Shown: in pieces, positions 19,739-28,784 of the stretch
How positions within the stretch are numbered: position 1 is the stretch's first letter
How the letters are laid out: each line of letters starts with the position of its first letter
Source of the DNA: Acidobacterium sp.
Lineage (GTDB): Bacteria > Acidobacteriota > Terriglobia > Terriglobales > Acidobacteriaceae
Assembly: GCA_027315385.1 (NCBI GenBank)
Contig: DAHUYD010000189.1
Coordinates: 1-61,235, forward strand
DNA length: 61,235 nt
Direction: 5' to 3'
Position numbers and translations under genes: made by a program
Notes under the pieces: model-generated
What the model was told of the DNA's origin: nothing
Seen by the model: only the letters and a program-made list of their open reading frames with translations
Databases searched by the model: none

Positions 19739-20560
19739 TCAGGCGGCGGGCTTGTGGGTACGGCGGTTGACGATGGCCCACGACGCCGCAAAAACCAGCA
19801 CGCAGAACGCCGCGGTGATGCCGAGATTCACATCGAGGGGGAAGAGGGTGTGCTCCGCCGGAAAGAGCGCGTTGCGGAGGGCGTCGACGCCGTAGCTGAG
19901 CGGATTGAGACGCATGAGCCACGCAAGCCAGCCAGAGGCGCGATCCGCCGGGAACAGCGCGCCCGAAAGCATCCACAGCGGCAGCAGCAGCAGGTTCACA
20001 ATGGCGTGAAAGGCCTGCGGCGAATCCATCGGCCAGGCGATAGCAAAGCCCAGCGCCGTCAGTTCGAAGCTGATGAGCACGATGGCCAGGATGCTGAGAA
20101 GAACAGCTCCGGCGCCGGGATGGTCGCCGACCAGGGGCGCAAAGGCGAGGAAGATAACGCCCTGAATGGCGGCCAGCGTCGCGCCTCCCAGCACCTTGCC
20201 AAGGACGATGGCCGAGCGGTTGACCGGGGCCGCCAGCACCGAGAGCAGAAAGCCCTCATTGCGGTCGGAAATGAGCGACATCATGCTGAAAATTGCCGTG
20301 AACAGCACGATCATGACCACGGAACCGGGGAAGAAGTACGCCAGATACGACCCCGAGCCGGAACTCGAGTGGAAGCTGTAGGCGAACCCCGAACCCAGCA
20401 CGATCCAGAAGAGCAGGGGCGTGGCGATCACGCCGGCCACACGCGCCTTCTGCCGGTAAAAGCGCACGATCTCGCGCAGCCACAGGGAGTACGCCGGCGT
20501 CCAGATTCCGGGCGACGAGGCGGTCTTTGCCTGCGGCGCGGCCGCGGCCACGGTCGCCAT
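19739..20560 (-). CDS. ABC-2 type transporter permease
   Basis: About 273 aa with six predicted membrane helices, as in ABC-2 exporter permeases. The N-terminal 45 residues hold the cytoplasmic elbow helix (WLREIVRFYRQKARVAG), and 'MLSGALFPADRASGWLAWLMRLNPLSYGVDALR' is the characteristic extracytoplasmic re-entrant region before the last helix. Its ATG shares one base with the TGA of the ATPase gene (TGATG), so the two are translated together. The substrate is unknown; the neighbours suggest an oxidase-assembly or haem-related role. Confidence 0.88.
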   Translation of the reverse strand: MATVAAAAPQAKTASSPGIWTPAYSLWLREIVRFYRQKARVAGVIATPLLFWIVLGSGFAYSFHSSSGSGSYLAYFFPGSVVMIVLFTAIFSMMSLISDRNEGFLLSVLAAPVNRSAIVLGKVLGGATLAAIQGVIFLAFAPLVGDHPGAGAVLLSILAIVLISFELTALGFAIAWPMDSPQAFHAIVNLLLLPLWMLSGALFPADRASGWLAWLMRLNPLSYGVDALRNALFPAEHTLFPLDVNLGITAAFCVLVFAASWAIVNRRTHKPAA

Positions 20561-21591
20561 CAGTACTCCCCTCTCTTGTTCTTGCCGCCAGCCGGATCCG
20601 GCTGCGCGTCTTCCGTCCAGAAGCGATGACCGGTGCAGTCGATGAAAACGTCTTCGAGGCTCGGCCTGGCAACAGACACACTTTCCACTCGCCTCGGAAA
20701 TGCCTCGACCACTTCCGTCAGAAAGCGATGCCCGCGATCGCGCTCCACGCGGACCGTACTGCCGAGCACGGTTCCCGCGGCGCCAAACCGGTTCCTGATC
20801 TCCGCAGCCAGTTGCGCGGCCTGTTCCGGGCCGGCCGCTTCAAACGTGACCACATCGCCGCCGATCTTCGCCTTCAGTTCGGCGGGCGATCCCAGCGCCA
20901 CCAGCTTGCCTTTGCTCAGGATGGCCACCCGATCGCAGTGTTCCGCCTCTTCCATCAGGTGCGTCGTCACCAGAACGGTCACGCCCTGCTGATCGCGCAG
21001 GGTGCGCAGATACTGCCAGAGGTCGCGGCGCGCGCCTGGATCCAGTCCGGTCGACGGCTCGTCCAGCAGCAGCACCGAGGGCGCATGGATGAGCCCTTTG
21101 GCGAGTTCCACGCGGCGCTGCTGTCCGCCGGAAAGCGACTCCACCCTGTCGTCGGCACGATCCAGCAGCCCCACCCGCTCCAGCACCTCCGCGATGCGCT
21201 GTTGCAGGTGCGCTCCGCGCAGCCCGTAGAGATGCCCCTGGTGCTTCAGATTTTCGGCCGCCGTCAGCTTGACGTCGACGCTGCGAGACTGAAAGACAAT
21301 CCCGATCCGCTGACGAACCCGGTTGGGCTCGCGTCCGGCGTCGAAGCCCTGAATCCGCGCGGCTCCTCCGGTGGGAATCATCAGCGTGGAAAGGATGCGG
21401 AACAGCGTCGTTTTCCCGCTGCCGTTCGGGCCCAGCAGTCCGAAAATCTCTGCCTCGCGCACGCGAAAGCTGAGTTTGTCCAGCGCCAGGCGCGAGCCGT
21501 AGTTGTGCGTGATGCCGTCCAGCTCGATCGGAGCCGCTGGAGCCAGACCGATCGCGTCCGCCGGCTTTCCGGATTGCGTCATCGTGGCCAT
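20560..21591 (-). CDS. ABC transporter ATP-binding protein
   Basis: About 343 aa. Walker A is GPNGSGKTT, the signature is LSGGQQRRVELAKG and Walker B is SVLLLDEPSTGLDPG, all intact. A C-terminal extension of about 100 residues after the ATPase core is normal for the DrrA/NatA exporter type. It partners the permease downstream (overlapping TGATG) and follows haem O synthase by 7 bases. The unit probably exports a lipid, haem-related or protein factor; nothing in the sequence settles which. Confidence 0.9.
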   Translation of the reverse strand: MATMTQSGKPADAIGLAPAAPIELDGITHNYGSRLALDKLSFRVREAEIFGLLGPNGSGKTTLFRILSTLMIPTGGAARIQGFDAGREPNRVRQRIGIVFQSRSVDVKLTAAENLKHQGHLYGLRGAHLQQRIAEVLERVGLLDRADDRVESLSGGQQRRVELAKGLIHAPSVLLLDEPSTGLDPGARRDLWQYLRTLRDQQGVTVLVTTHLMEEAEHCDRVAILSKGKLVALGSPAELKAKIGGDVVTFEAAGPEQAAQLAAEIRNRFGAAGTVLGSTVRVERDRGHRFLTEVVEAFPRRVESVSVARPSLEDVFIDCTGHRFWTEDAQPDPAGGKNKRGEY

Positions 21592-21598
21592 GGCGGCC

Positions 21599-22603
21599 TC
21601 ATTTCCCGACCGAGTTCAGCATGAGCGCCGTCAGCAGCAGCGGCAAATAGATCACGCTCACCTTCAGCAGATCGCGGGCGTACATGCGCGACTCCGCGCT
21701 GCTGCGGGCGCGCACAATGCGCGTGAAGCGCAGCGTATATCCCAGGTAGAGCAGGCCCAGCGCGAACGCTGCTCCGGCGTAGATCTTCCCGTCCATGTGC
21801 AGCCAGAACGGCACCAGGCTCACCGGCACCATCAACACGGCATACGTCAGCGCCTCCAGCGCGGTCGACCAGCCATCCGGCTGCGCTACCGGCAGCATGC
21901 GGATGCCGGCCCGCGCGTAGTCCTCGCGATACAGCCACGCGATCGACATGAAGTGCGGGAACTGCCAGACGAACAGGATCGCGAACAGCGCTACCGCGGG
22001 CCATTCGATCACACCGCGCGCCGCCGTCCAGCCCAGCAGGGGAGGCATGGCCCCGGGGAAGGCGCCGATAAATGTGGCCAGTGTTGTCACCCGCTTCAGC
22101 GGGGTATAGACGCCCACGTAGAGGAACGCAGTGAGCAGCGTCAGGCCGCCCGTCACCAGATTGGTTTCGTGGGTCAGCCACACTGAGCCCGCCACCACGG
22201 CCAGCAGTCCAAGGCTGATTCCGTGCGCCAGACCGATGCGGCCTGTCGCCATGGGGCGGTTCGCGGTTCGGAGCATCCGGGCGTCCAGTTTGCGCTCGAT
22301 GCACTGGTTCAGCGCCGCAGCTCCGGCGGAAACCACCGTGATTCCGATCAGCGTCTCCAAAAGCCCGGGCTGGATGCTGCTGATTCCCGAACGCATCGAG
22401 CCCAGATAAAAACCAGCCCAGGCCGTCAGCGTGACCATCAGCGTCACGCGCAGCTTGAACAGTTCGCGGTAGTCCACCAGCAGCGACGCCGTCACACCGG
22501 CGCGCGGCGAATGCAGATGCGCCGGCTTCTCCCACCGCATGGGCGCGGGGGTGGACTCCAGGGGTACGGCAGTGGAGCGAGATGCTGCGGGATTCACAGG
22601 CAT
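21599..22603 (-). CDS. ctaB: Protohaem IX farnesyltransferase (haem O synthase), UbiA family
   Basis: About 334 aa with eight or nine membrane helices. It converts protohaem to haem O for haem-copper oxidases. The prenyl-diphosphate motif reads 'NQCIERKLDARMLRTANRPMATGRI', a variant of the N-x3-DRDID-x2-M-x-RT-x2-RP motif in which the first acidic pair is ER rather than DR; this variant is common outside proteobacteria. The second motif is 'YTPLKRVT'. ATG 22603 follows AGGA at 5 bases. It heads the ABC-DUF420 operon. Confidence 0.92.
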   Translation of the reverse strand: MPVNPAASRSTAVPLESTPAPMRWEKPAHLHSPRAGVTASLLVDYRELFKLRVTLMVTLTAWAGFYLGSMRSGISSIQPGLLETLIGITVVSAGAAALNQCIERKLDARMLRTANRPMATGRIGLAHGISLGLLAVVAGSVWLTHETNLVTGGLTLLTAFLYVGVYTPLKRVTTLATFIGAFPGAMPPLLGWTAARGVIEWPAVALFAILFVWQFPHFMSIAWLYREDYARAGIRMLPVAQPDGWSTALEALTYAVLMVPVSLVPFWLHMDGKIYAGAAFALGLLYLGYTLRFTRIVRARSSAESRMYARDLLKVSVIYLPLLLTALMLNSVGK

Positions 22604-22756
22604 GTAATTCCTGCGGGTAGAGCGTGATGGATGCGAGGCAACAACATGAATGAGGGGTCCGGGGAACTCAGAAGGGATAGCCCACCCATCATGATACCTG
22701 CTGGAGCTGCCAGGATGCCTGCCCCGGGACACGCGGACCAGGAATTCCATCGCGCC

Positions 22757-23809
22757 TTATTGCGTCCCGGCCCCCAGCGTCGGCGGCTCGACCAGGTTGT
22801 CGTCGTGTACCGCGTACTCGTTGAGAATGGCGGCGACCAGCACGGCCGTGGGAACGGCGACCATGGCGCCAATCACCCCGGCCAGCCCGGAACCGATCAG
22901 CAGCGCAATCAGGATGGTGACCCCCGCCAGGTCGACCCGGGTGCGCATGATGCGCGGGATCAGCCAGGTGTTCTCGATCTGCACGTAGATAAAGTAGAAG
23001 ATGAGCACGCCGGCCACCCGGCCCCAGGAGTCGAGCGCGGCGATAAGGACGACCACGGTGACGGAGACCAGGGCCCCGGCCACAGGCACGATGTTGAACA
23101 GGCCCATGATGACGCCGAGGGCGTAGGCGTAGCGTACGCGCAGCAGCACGAAGACCACGGTGCTGAGGGCGCCGAGGATGAGCATCAGCGTACCCTGCCC
23201 CAGCAGCCAGCGGCCCATGCGGGTGCCCGCCTGCACCAGAGTCTGGTTCAGCCTGACGCGGCGCTCCAGAGGAAACAGGCTAAGGAACCACTCGTAGGCC
23301 TCGTCGCCTTCCAATATGAAGTAGACGGTGAGGACAATTCCGGCGACCACGCGCGCCAGCGCTCCGGCCCAGTCGCTGGCAAACTTCAGCATGTAGCTCG
23401 CAAAGTTGCCGGCGATTCCCTCCACTTTCTCCTGCAGGGCGGCGAGGTCCATATCGCGAATCAGGGGCAGGTGGTGCAGGCGGCTGAAGACTTCCGGCCC
23501 GCGTTGCGGCAATTGCCGGATGAAATCCCGCAGGTCGAGAAAGGCGGGGGCCAGCGCGAACAGCATGAAGACGGTCAGGCTGCCGATCGTAAGCACCAGG
23601 ATCAGCAGGACCGCCATTCCGCGTCCCGGATGCCAGCGTCCGATGTGCAGCTTCATCACCGCGCGCACCAGCGGCATCAGCACAACGGCAAAAAGTGCGC
23701 TGACGTAAATGACCACCAGCACCTCGTGCAGCAGCCAGGCAAAGTACAGCCCCAGCGCAACGCCGAAGGCAAACAGCACGATGCCCCGTGGCCCGAGCGG
23801 CCTGCTCAT
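22757..23809 (-). CDS. AI-2E family (PerM-like) transporter
   Basis: About 350 aa with eight predicted membrane helices. The pattern fits the family: two N-terminal helices, a soluble segment around 'LRDFIRQLPQRGPEVFSRLHHLP', and a C-terminal set containing 'GLFNIVPVAGALVSVTVVVL' and 'SGLAGVIGAMVAVPTAVLVAAILNEY'. Family members export autoinducer-2 or act as Na+/H+ antiporters, so the substrate is not known. Its ATG overlaps the aroK stop by 4 bases (ATGA). Confidence 0.88.
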   Translation of the reverse strand: MSRPLGPRGIVLFAFGVALGLYFAWLLHEVLVVIYVSALFAVVLMPLVRAVMKLHIGRWHPGRGMAVLLILVLTIGSLTVFMLFALAPAFLDLRDFIRQLPQRGPEVFSRLHHLPLIRDMDLAALQEKVEGIAGNFASYMLKFASDWAGALARVVAGIVLTVYFILEGDEAYEWFLSLFPLERRVRLNQTLVQAGTRMGRWLLGQGTLMLILGALSTVVFVLLRVRYAYALGVIMGLFNIVPVAGALVSVTVVVLIAALDSWGRVAGVLIFYFIYVQIENTWLIPRIMRTRVDLAGVTILIALLIGSGLAGVIGAMVAVPTAVLVAAILNEYAVHDDNLVEPPTLGAGTQ

Positions 23810-24393
23810 GCCGGCACCGGGCGCGCAATTCCGGATCGGCCCACGCTGTCCTTCAGTTCGCCGGCAAAAGCCTCCAGCACGCGGTCGACCACCGCCCCAG
23901 CCGCAAGCCGCTCGGTGGCCACCGTCAGGTGCGCCTGCCGGTACCAGGGCAGCCGCTCCCGCCACCGTTCGGCGAGCCGCTCCCGATCCCGCAGCACTGG
24001 CCGCACCGGCCCGTCAAAATGCCCGGCGCAGCGGGCCAACAGGATATCGAGAGGCGCCTCCAGAAAAACAATGCGGCAGTTGGGCAGTCCGGCCAGGAAT
24101 TCGCGAGTGTCGGCACGCTCGAGCCCCCCTCCGCCCAAAGCCAGGACCACACTCTCTCCCGCCGCTGTATCCCGGATCGCCGCTGCTTCCATCTCGCGAA
24201 AGGCGGCTTCGCCCCGGCTTTCGAAAATTTGCCCGACGGTCATGCCCGCGCGCTCTTCCACCACGCGATCGCTGTCGGCAAATCGCCAGCCAAGGCGCGC
24301 TGCCAGCAGCTCACCGACAGTCGTCTTGCCGGCGCCCATAAATCCGGTGAGAACAAGGCTCGAAATGCTGACGGATGCACTGTGCCCGCTCAT
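23806..24393 (-). CDS. aroK: Shikimate kinase
   Basis: About 195 aa. It phosphorylates shikimate in aromatic amino-acid synthesis. Walker A is GFMGAGKTT, the shikimate-binding residues are in DSDRVVEERAG, FREMEA and 'LALGGGGLE', and the lid contains 'PVRPVLRD'. It is slightly longer than the usual 170-175 aa because of the C-terminal tail. The gene is coupled to the AI-2E transporter (ATGA overlap). Confidence 0.95.
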   Translation of the reverse strand: MSGHSASVSISSLVLTGFMGAGKTTVGELLAARLGWRFADSDRVVEERAGMTVGQIFESRGEAAFREMEAAAIRDTAAGESVVLALGGGGLERADTREFLAGLPNCRIVFLEAPLDILLARCAGHFDGPVRPVLRDRERLAERWRERLPWYRQAHLTVATERLAAGAVVDRVLEAFAGELKDSVGRSGIARPVPA

Positions 24394-24436
24394 GCGTTTT
24401 ATCGATTATATGGAGAGGTGCCCGCGGAGAAGCCCT

Positions 24437-24718
24437 TTATTTTCTGCCAACCGGGGCCGAATTCGCGCCCGGCTCATCGCCGTTCCGAATCGCCTGCTGA
24501 ATATGATCCCAAACCGCGGGGCTGGGATCCTGGATGGGCAGCAGCAGGCGGGCCTGCTGGGCGATGTACTCCAGATCGCGCACCAGGGCGGCGCAGTTCT
24601 CGCACGCCTTCAGGTGTTCCTGTGCGCCGAGATCGGCTTGCGTCTCAAAGAGTTCGGGCAGTGTTTCCTGAAATTCCGCACAGGTCATGGTCTTATCCAT
24701 TGCGCGCAGCACCGTCAC
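24437..24718 (-). CDS. Zinc-finger anti-sigma factor (zf-HC2), soluble
   Basis: About 93 aa. The Zn-binding set is Cys in MTCAEF and '[12 protein letters not shown]', giving the H-x3-C-x2-C spacing of the ZAS/zf-HC2 fold. There is no transmembrane helix, so it acts in the cytoplasm. It overlaps the sigma gene stop by 4 bases (ATGA), the usual arrangement for a cognate anti-sigma. It probably holds the ECF factor inactive until a signal releases it. Confidence 0.88.
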   Translation of the reverse strand: MTVLRAMDKTMTCAEFQETLPELFETQADLGAQEHLKACENCAALVRDLEYIAQQARLLLPIQDPSPAVWDHIQQAIRNGDEPGANSAPVGRK

Positions 24719-25347
24719 GCGATCTGCTCCTTCCGCTGCCCGGTCCGCAGCAGATCGCGCAGTTTCATGCGCGCTTTGTGCAGTTGCGACTTGCTGTTGC
24801 CGATCGAGCAGTCGAGCATCTCCGCTATTTCATTATGCTCATATCCCTCTACATCGTGCAGCACAAAGACCAGGCGGTAGCCGGGAGGCAGGTTCTCAAT
24901 AGCCCGTTCCAGGGTGACCCGGTCGATCGAGCCGGAAAGCGTCAGATCCCGCGCCCCGATGTCCTTGCGCGGACCGTCGTCCTGCGCCGGTTCCAGCGTC
25001 TCTTCGAGCGATACCTGAGGCAGTCCCTTGCGGCGCAGGTGCATCAGCACCACGTTCACCGCCAGCCGGTGCAGCCAGGTCGAAAATGCTGAATCGCCCC
25101 GGAAAGTTCCGATTTTCCGATAAAGCTGCAGGAAGGCTTCCTGGGTCAGATCCTCGGCCTCCGCCACATTTCCCAGCATGCGAAGGCACAGCGAATACAC
25201 CCGCCGTTTGTGCATGGCGTACAGGGTTTCGAAAGCGCGGCTATCACCGTTCTGGGCCTTTTGAATCGCTTCCTGCTCGCCGGCGATAGGCGGATTGCGG
25301 CGCATATGTTGGTTCGCCGGCCTCGGCTGGGACGGTCCAGCATTCAT
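24715..25347 (-). CDS. ECF-type RNA polymerase sigma factor
   Basis: About 210 aa. Region 2 is visible in '[70 protein letters not shown]' (residues 38-105) and region 4 in '[48 protein letters not shown]'. Start is taken at ATG 25347, with AAAGG 9 bases before; ATG 25371 is possible. It is co-transcribed with its anti-sigma. A terminator for the ferredoxin gene lies upstream, so it must use its own promoter. Confidence 0.93.
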   Translation of the reverse strand: MNAGPSQPRPANQHMRRNPPIAGEQEAIQKAQNGDSRAFETLYAMHKRRVYSLCLRMLGNVAEAEDLTQEAFLQLYRKIGTFRGDSAFSTWLHRLAVNVVLMHLRRKGLPQVSLEETLEPAQDDGPRKDIGARDLTLSGSIDRVTLERAIENLPPGYRLVFVLHDVEGYEHNEIAEMLDCSIGNSKSQLHKARMKLRDLLRTGQRKEQIA

Positions 25348-25518
25348 CAGAACAAACCTTTCCACGGCCATTGTTCCACGAGAGGGAGCTCCGTCGGATC
25401 TGCTTTTCCTGGTCTTCGGGGCAGTCGGGATCATAGAGGACGATCTTTGCGGGTTTGGCGCAATGGGTGTTCGACGCATGGAACAGCAGTGTGGGTTGCC
25501 TGACCAGGTATCGGCGGC

Positions 25519-25552
25519 AAAAACGCGCGGACGCGCAGCAGGGCGCCGCGCG
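25519..25552 (-). terminator. Probable terminator downstream of the ferredoxin gene
   Basis: On the minus strand CGCGCGG (rc of 25546-25552) pairs with CCGCGCG (rc of 25524-25530), and five T bases (25519-25523) follow directly. An alternative stem GGACGCGC/GCGCGTCC uses overlapping bases. It lies 29 bases past the ferredoxin stop. Confidence 0.6.
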
Positions 25553-25580
25553 TCCGGAGAGAGCTGTCGCGGAAAACAGG

Positions 25581-25841
25581 TTACCGGCCGAAGAATTCGG
25601 CGTTCTTCGCCTGAAAGCTCTGCCACTTCTCCGGCAGGTCGTCCGCGGCGAAAATTGCCGAGACCGGGCACACCGGCACGCAGGCGCCGCAGTCGATGCA
25701 TTCCACCGGATCGATAAAAAGCTGGTCCGACTCGGCGTGCTTCGCCTCGTCCTTCTTCGGGTGGATGCAATCCACCGGGCAGGCATCGACGCAGGCGGTG
25801 TCTTTGGTGCCGATGCAGGGTTCCGCAATTACGTAGGCCAT
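25581..25841 (-). CDS. fdxA: Two-cluster (7Fe/8Fe-type) ferredoxin
   Basis: About 86 aa. Cysteine sets are '[21 protein letters not shown]' at 9-28 and '[17 protein letters not shown]' at about 48-64. The first set has C-x7-C-x3-C-P spacing, as in FdxA proteins that bind one 3Fe-4S and one 4Fe-4S cluster. It carries low-potential electrons in the cytoplasm. AGAGGAA precedes ATG 25841. Confidence 0.9.
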   Translation of the reverse strand: MAYVIAEPCIGTKDTACVDACPVDCIHPKKDEAKHAESDQLFIDPVECIDCGACVPVCPVSAIFAADDLPEKWQSFQAKNAEFFGR

Positions 25842-26049
25842 GTAGTTCCTCTTCGAGCTTAAAATTCAGCAATCGCGCCTGCTGAACCGGACACGGCAGG
25901 CGCCCGCCCGCGCGGACGATTGCCACTCCCAGCCCTCAGCCCGATTGTCCTTGCAACGGATCATTCTAGCAGGGCTTTCCGTCGCCGCAATAAGGCTTGC
26001 GTGCACACGGCAAAACTTCGGGAACGTTGACGCGCGGGGGGGTTGGTAC

Positions 26050-26937
26050 TCAGCGCCGCTGCCGCGCATCGGCGTACTCGCGCGGTGTCGGAATCGGACT
26101 CAGATCTCTGCCCGCCAGCATGTCGGCGAACAAGCCCGTCACTTCGCGCTGCAGGCGCCCATTCGTCGCCAGAACCTCGCGGCTGTTCAGGCGGAAGCGC
26201 GCGCCCTCGAAGCCCGACATGCTCCCGCCCGCCTCTGTCACCAACAGCGCCCCGGCCGCGGTATCCCAGGGATTCAGATTGAACTCCCAGAATCCATCCA
26301 GGCGGCCGCACGCGGTATATGCCAGGTCCAGCGCAGCCGAACCGGCACGACGCACGCCGTGGGAACGCAGCGTGAGCTCCTGGTAGAAATGAATGTTCGG
26401 ATTAGCGTGACGCTTGCGGCTGGGAAATCCCGTCGCCAGCAGCGCCTCGGAGAGAGTCCCGATGCCCGATACGTGAATCCGGCGTCCGTTCAGCCACGCG
26501 CCGCGCCCCGCTTCCGCCGCGAATAACTCGTCGCGCGTAGGATCGTAAATCACGCCGGCCACCAGTTCCCCGTCTTCGCCCTCGGCCAGACCCGGCCTGC
26601 GCCGCTCCATGCCCATTGAAATGCAGAAGACCGGAAACCCGTGAGCAAAATTCGTTGTGCCGTCCAGCGGATCCACATACCAGCGAAACTCGCCTTCCAT
26701 CCGCTGGCGCGCGCCTTCTTCGCCGAACACCCCGTGATCGGGCCACTCCGCGCTCAGCCGTTCCGCAATCAGCTTTTCGGAGGCACGGTCGGCCTCAGTC
26801 ACAAGATCCACGTCACCCTTGTACTCTGTGGCGACGCCGCGCTCGAAAAACCCGCGGACCAGCGCGCCTGCCTCCTGCGCAATCCTGGCTGCCTGCGAGG
26901 CGATCCGCAGCTCCGCCGGCACCCGGGGTTCTGTCAC
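26050..26937 (-). CDS. suhB: Inositol monophosphatase family protein
   Basis: About 295 aa. Metal-binding motifs are 'VFGEEG', 'WYVDPLDGTTNFAHGFP' and 'NPWDTAAGALLVTEAGG', all intact. It dephosphorylates inositol-1-phosphate or similar sugar phosphates; SuhB members also affect transcription antitermination. The start GTG 26937 shares GTGA with the stop of the Hfq-like gene, so the two are translationally coupled. Confidence 0.92.
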   Translation of the reverse strand: MTEPRVPAELRIASQAARIAQEAGALVRGFFERGVATEYKGDVDLVTEADRASEKLIAERLSAEWPDHGVFGEEGARQRMEGEFRWYVDPLDGTTNFAHGFPVFCISMGMERRRPGLAEGEDGELVAGVIYDPTRDELFAAEAGRGAWLNGRRIHVSGIGTLSEALLATGFPSRKRHANPNIHFYQELTLRSHGVRRAGSAALDLAYTACGRLDGFWEFNLNPWDTAAGALLVTEAGGSMSGFEGARFRLNSREVLATNGRLQREVTGLFADMLAGRDLSPIPTPREYADARQRR

Positions 26938-27254
26938 CGCTGAACCTCGCCGGCTGTCTCCGCCCTATCCGTTCGGCCGGCGTTTCGCGGCCCGCCTCTT
27001 CCCTGTTCGCTGATCGTTCTGATCCGATTCTTGTAAATGAACAGGTTCGGCTTGCCTTCGCGCGTCAGCCGGATCATGCGATCGTCGAAGTACTCGATCC
27101 AGCCGCTCACCACTTCCCCGTCGTGCAGCTTTACATTCACCGGAACCTGGCGCTCGCTGAGCGAACGCAGATACAAAGCTTCCTGTCCGGTTTCGCCGGG
27201 GGGCGCCGCCTTCTTTTGCCGGCGAGGGGCGTGATCGAACGACATAACAGTCAT
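26934..27254 (-). CDS. Hfq-like Sm-fold RNA-binding protein
   Basis: About 106 aa. Residues about 25-85 match Hfq: an alpha helix (EALYLRSLSERQVPVNVKLH), the Sm1 strand pattern 'VNVKLHDGEVVSGWIEYFDDRMIRL' and an Sm2-like 'LFIYKNRIRTISEQ'. In typical Hfq the Sm2 motif is YKHA; here the histidine is replaced by asparagine (YKNR), and lysine- and arginine-rich tails flank the core. It probably binds RNA as a ring, but the pore chemistry may differ. Start ATG 27254 or 27245, no ribosome site. Coupled to suhB by GTGA. Confidence 0.75.
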   Translation of the reverse strand: MTVMSFDHAPRRQKKAAPPGETGQEALYLRSLSERQVPVNVKLHDGEVVSGWIEYFDDRMIRLTREGKPNLFIYKNRIRTISEQGRGGPRNAGRTDRAETAGEVQR

Positions 27255-27321
27255 TGTAGCGAAGGGGCGGCGATTTCCTGGCAACATGGCTTACGCTATG
27301 ATCGCAGCACGAGGAGACACG

Positions 27322-28215
27322 TTGCTTTCCCTTCTCGCTGTTCGCGCACGATTTCAGGTTGCGGCGCTGGCGGTTGGCCTCGCCCTGCTGGCCAGCGCGG
27401 CTTCCGCGCACGCAGGGACTGATCCCCCCGCCAACGCTCCCCTGCCTGACGTCCCCACCCTGCTGGCGCAGGTCCGCGCGCACCAGCTGGCGATGGACGC
27501 CATCCAGGAGAACTACACGTTTCACGAAACCGATGTGACGCGGATGCTGAACAAGAACGGCAGCGTCAAAAGCACCGACTCCGAAACCTACGAGGTCTTC
27601 TTCGTCAATACGCACGAGGTGCGCCAGCTCATCGCAAAGAACGGCAAGCCCCTCAGTCCGGACAAGCAGAAAAAGGAACAGGACCGTGTGATGAAGGACG
27701 TCCGGAGGGCGCAGCAGACCCCGCCCGGCCAGACGCCAAAGGGCCAGGTCGTCATCAGTGTCAGCAAGATTCTCGCCGTGGTTCAGGTGTCCGCGCCGCG
27801 CCGCGTGCTGCTCGACGGGCGGCAGACCATTGCCTTCGATTTCATCGGCAATCCGCACGCCAGGGCTCACGGCCTGGCGGAAGAAGCCGCGCGCAGGATG
27901 TCCGGCACGGTCTGGATCGACGAGAAGGATCGCGAAGTGCGCCGCATGACCGCCCAGCTCGACGAGAATTTTCACGTCGGCTTCGGCATGTTCTCGCTCA
28001 GCAAAGGCAGTAATATGGTCTTCGATCAGAAGCTGGTGAACAATGAGCTGTGGCTGCCCACCAGCGCCGACGTCAACATGAGCGCCCACGCGTTCGGCAT
28101 TATCGGGGCTCGCGTGGTGGTCCACGTCACCGACGACGACTACAAAAAGTTCAATGCCCAGGCGATCCAGCAGCCAGGCGCGACCGTCGTGCCGCCCACC
28201 CCGCAACAGAATTGA
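27322..28215 (+). CDS. Secreted LolA-like protein of unknown function
   Basis: About 297 aa. The start is TTG at 27322 because GAGGAG lies at 27311-27316; upstream ATGs would overlap the divergent Hfq-like gene. A signal peptide covers residues 1-31 (ends SASAHA). The mature region resembles the outer-membrane lipoprotein-sorting fold: alternating beta-strands around 'DFIGNPHARAHGLAEEAARRMSGTVWIDEKDREVRRM' and 'FSLSKGSNMVFDQKLVNNELWLPTSADV'. That fold assignment is inference from the pattern. It is divergent from the Hfq-like gene. Confidence 0.75.
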   Translation: MLSLLAVRARFQVAALAVGLALLASAASAHAGTDPPANAPLPDVPTLLAQVRAHQLAMDAIQENYTFHETDVTRMLNKNGSVKSTDSETYEVFFVNTHEVRQLIAKNGKPLSPDKQKKEQDRVMKDVRRAQQTPPGQTPKGQVVISVSKILAVVQVSAPRRVLLDGRQTIAFDFIGNPHARAHGLAEEAARRMSGTVWIDEKDREVRRMTAQLDENFHVGFGMFSLSKGSNMVFDQKLVNNELWLPTSADVNMSAHAFGIIGARVVVHVTDDDYKKFNAQAIQQPGATVVPPTPQQN

Positions 28216-28257
28216 GGAGCCCACGGCCCTGCGCCGGAATCCAACAAACCGAATCCA

Positions 28258-28776
28258 ATGAATATGGATGAACTTCTCCTCAGAACCTTCCGCCCCGGCG
28301 ACGAAGACGCCTTTCGCCGGCTCAATGAGGCATGGATTTCCCAGTACTTTTCCCTGGAGCCGGCAGACCGCGAAGTGCTGGACGATCCGCGAACGCGGAT
28401 CCTCCGCCCCGGCGGTCAAATCTGCATCGCGGAGAAGGGCGGCGAAGCGATCGGCTGTTGCGCCCTGATCGCGATCGCCCCGGGCGAGCTGGAACTGGCC
28501 AAGATGACGGTGGCGGAATCGGCCCGAGGCTCCGGTATCGGACGAAAGCTGCTCGGCTTCGCCATCGGCGTCGCGCGGCAGATCGGCGCGCACCGCCTAT
28601 ATCTCGAGTCCAATACTCGCGCTGAAGCTGCCATCCATCTTTACCAGCAGTTGGGATTCCGGCACATCGCCGGCCCAGCACATCCATCGAAGTACGAGCG
28701 CGCGAACGTCTTTATGGAACTGCCGCTGGTCAGCGGCAAGGACCTGGTGACGATCTCCGGCAACGGGGCGCATTAG
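28258..28776 (+). CDS. GNAT family N-acetyltransferase
   Basis: About 172 aa. The acetyl-CoA loop is 'ARGSGIGRKLLGFAI' (motif A, R/Q-x-x-G-x-G/A) at about residues 95-110, preceded by beta-strand 'LAKMTVAES' and followed by the motif B helix 'EAAIHLYQQLGFRHI'. Substrate unknown. A start at ATG 28264 is possible. The decayed purN fragment begins 9 bases after its stop, so the region downstream has been rearranged. Confidence 0.88.
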   Translation: MNMDELLLRTFRPGDEDAFRRLNEAWISQYFSLEPADREVLDDPRTRILRPGGQICIAEKGGEAIGCCALIAIAPGELELAKMTVAESARGSGIGRKLLGFAIGVARQIGAHRLYLESNTRAEAAIHLYQQLGFRHIAGPAHPSKYERANVFMELPLVSGKDLVTISGNGAH

Positions 28777-28784
28777 CCGGGTCA

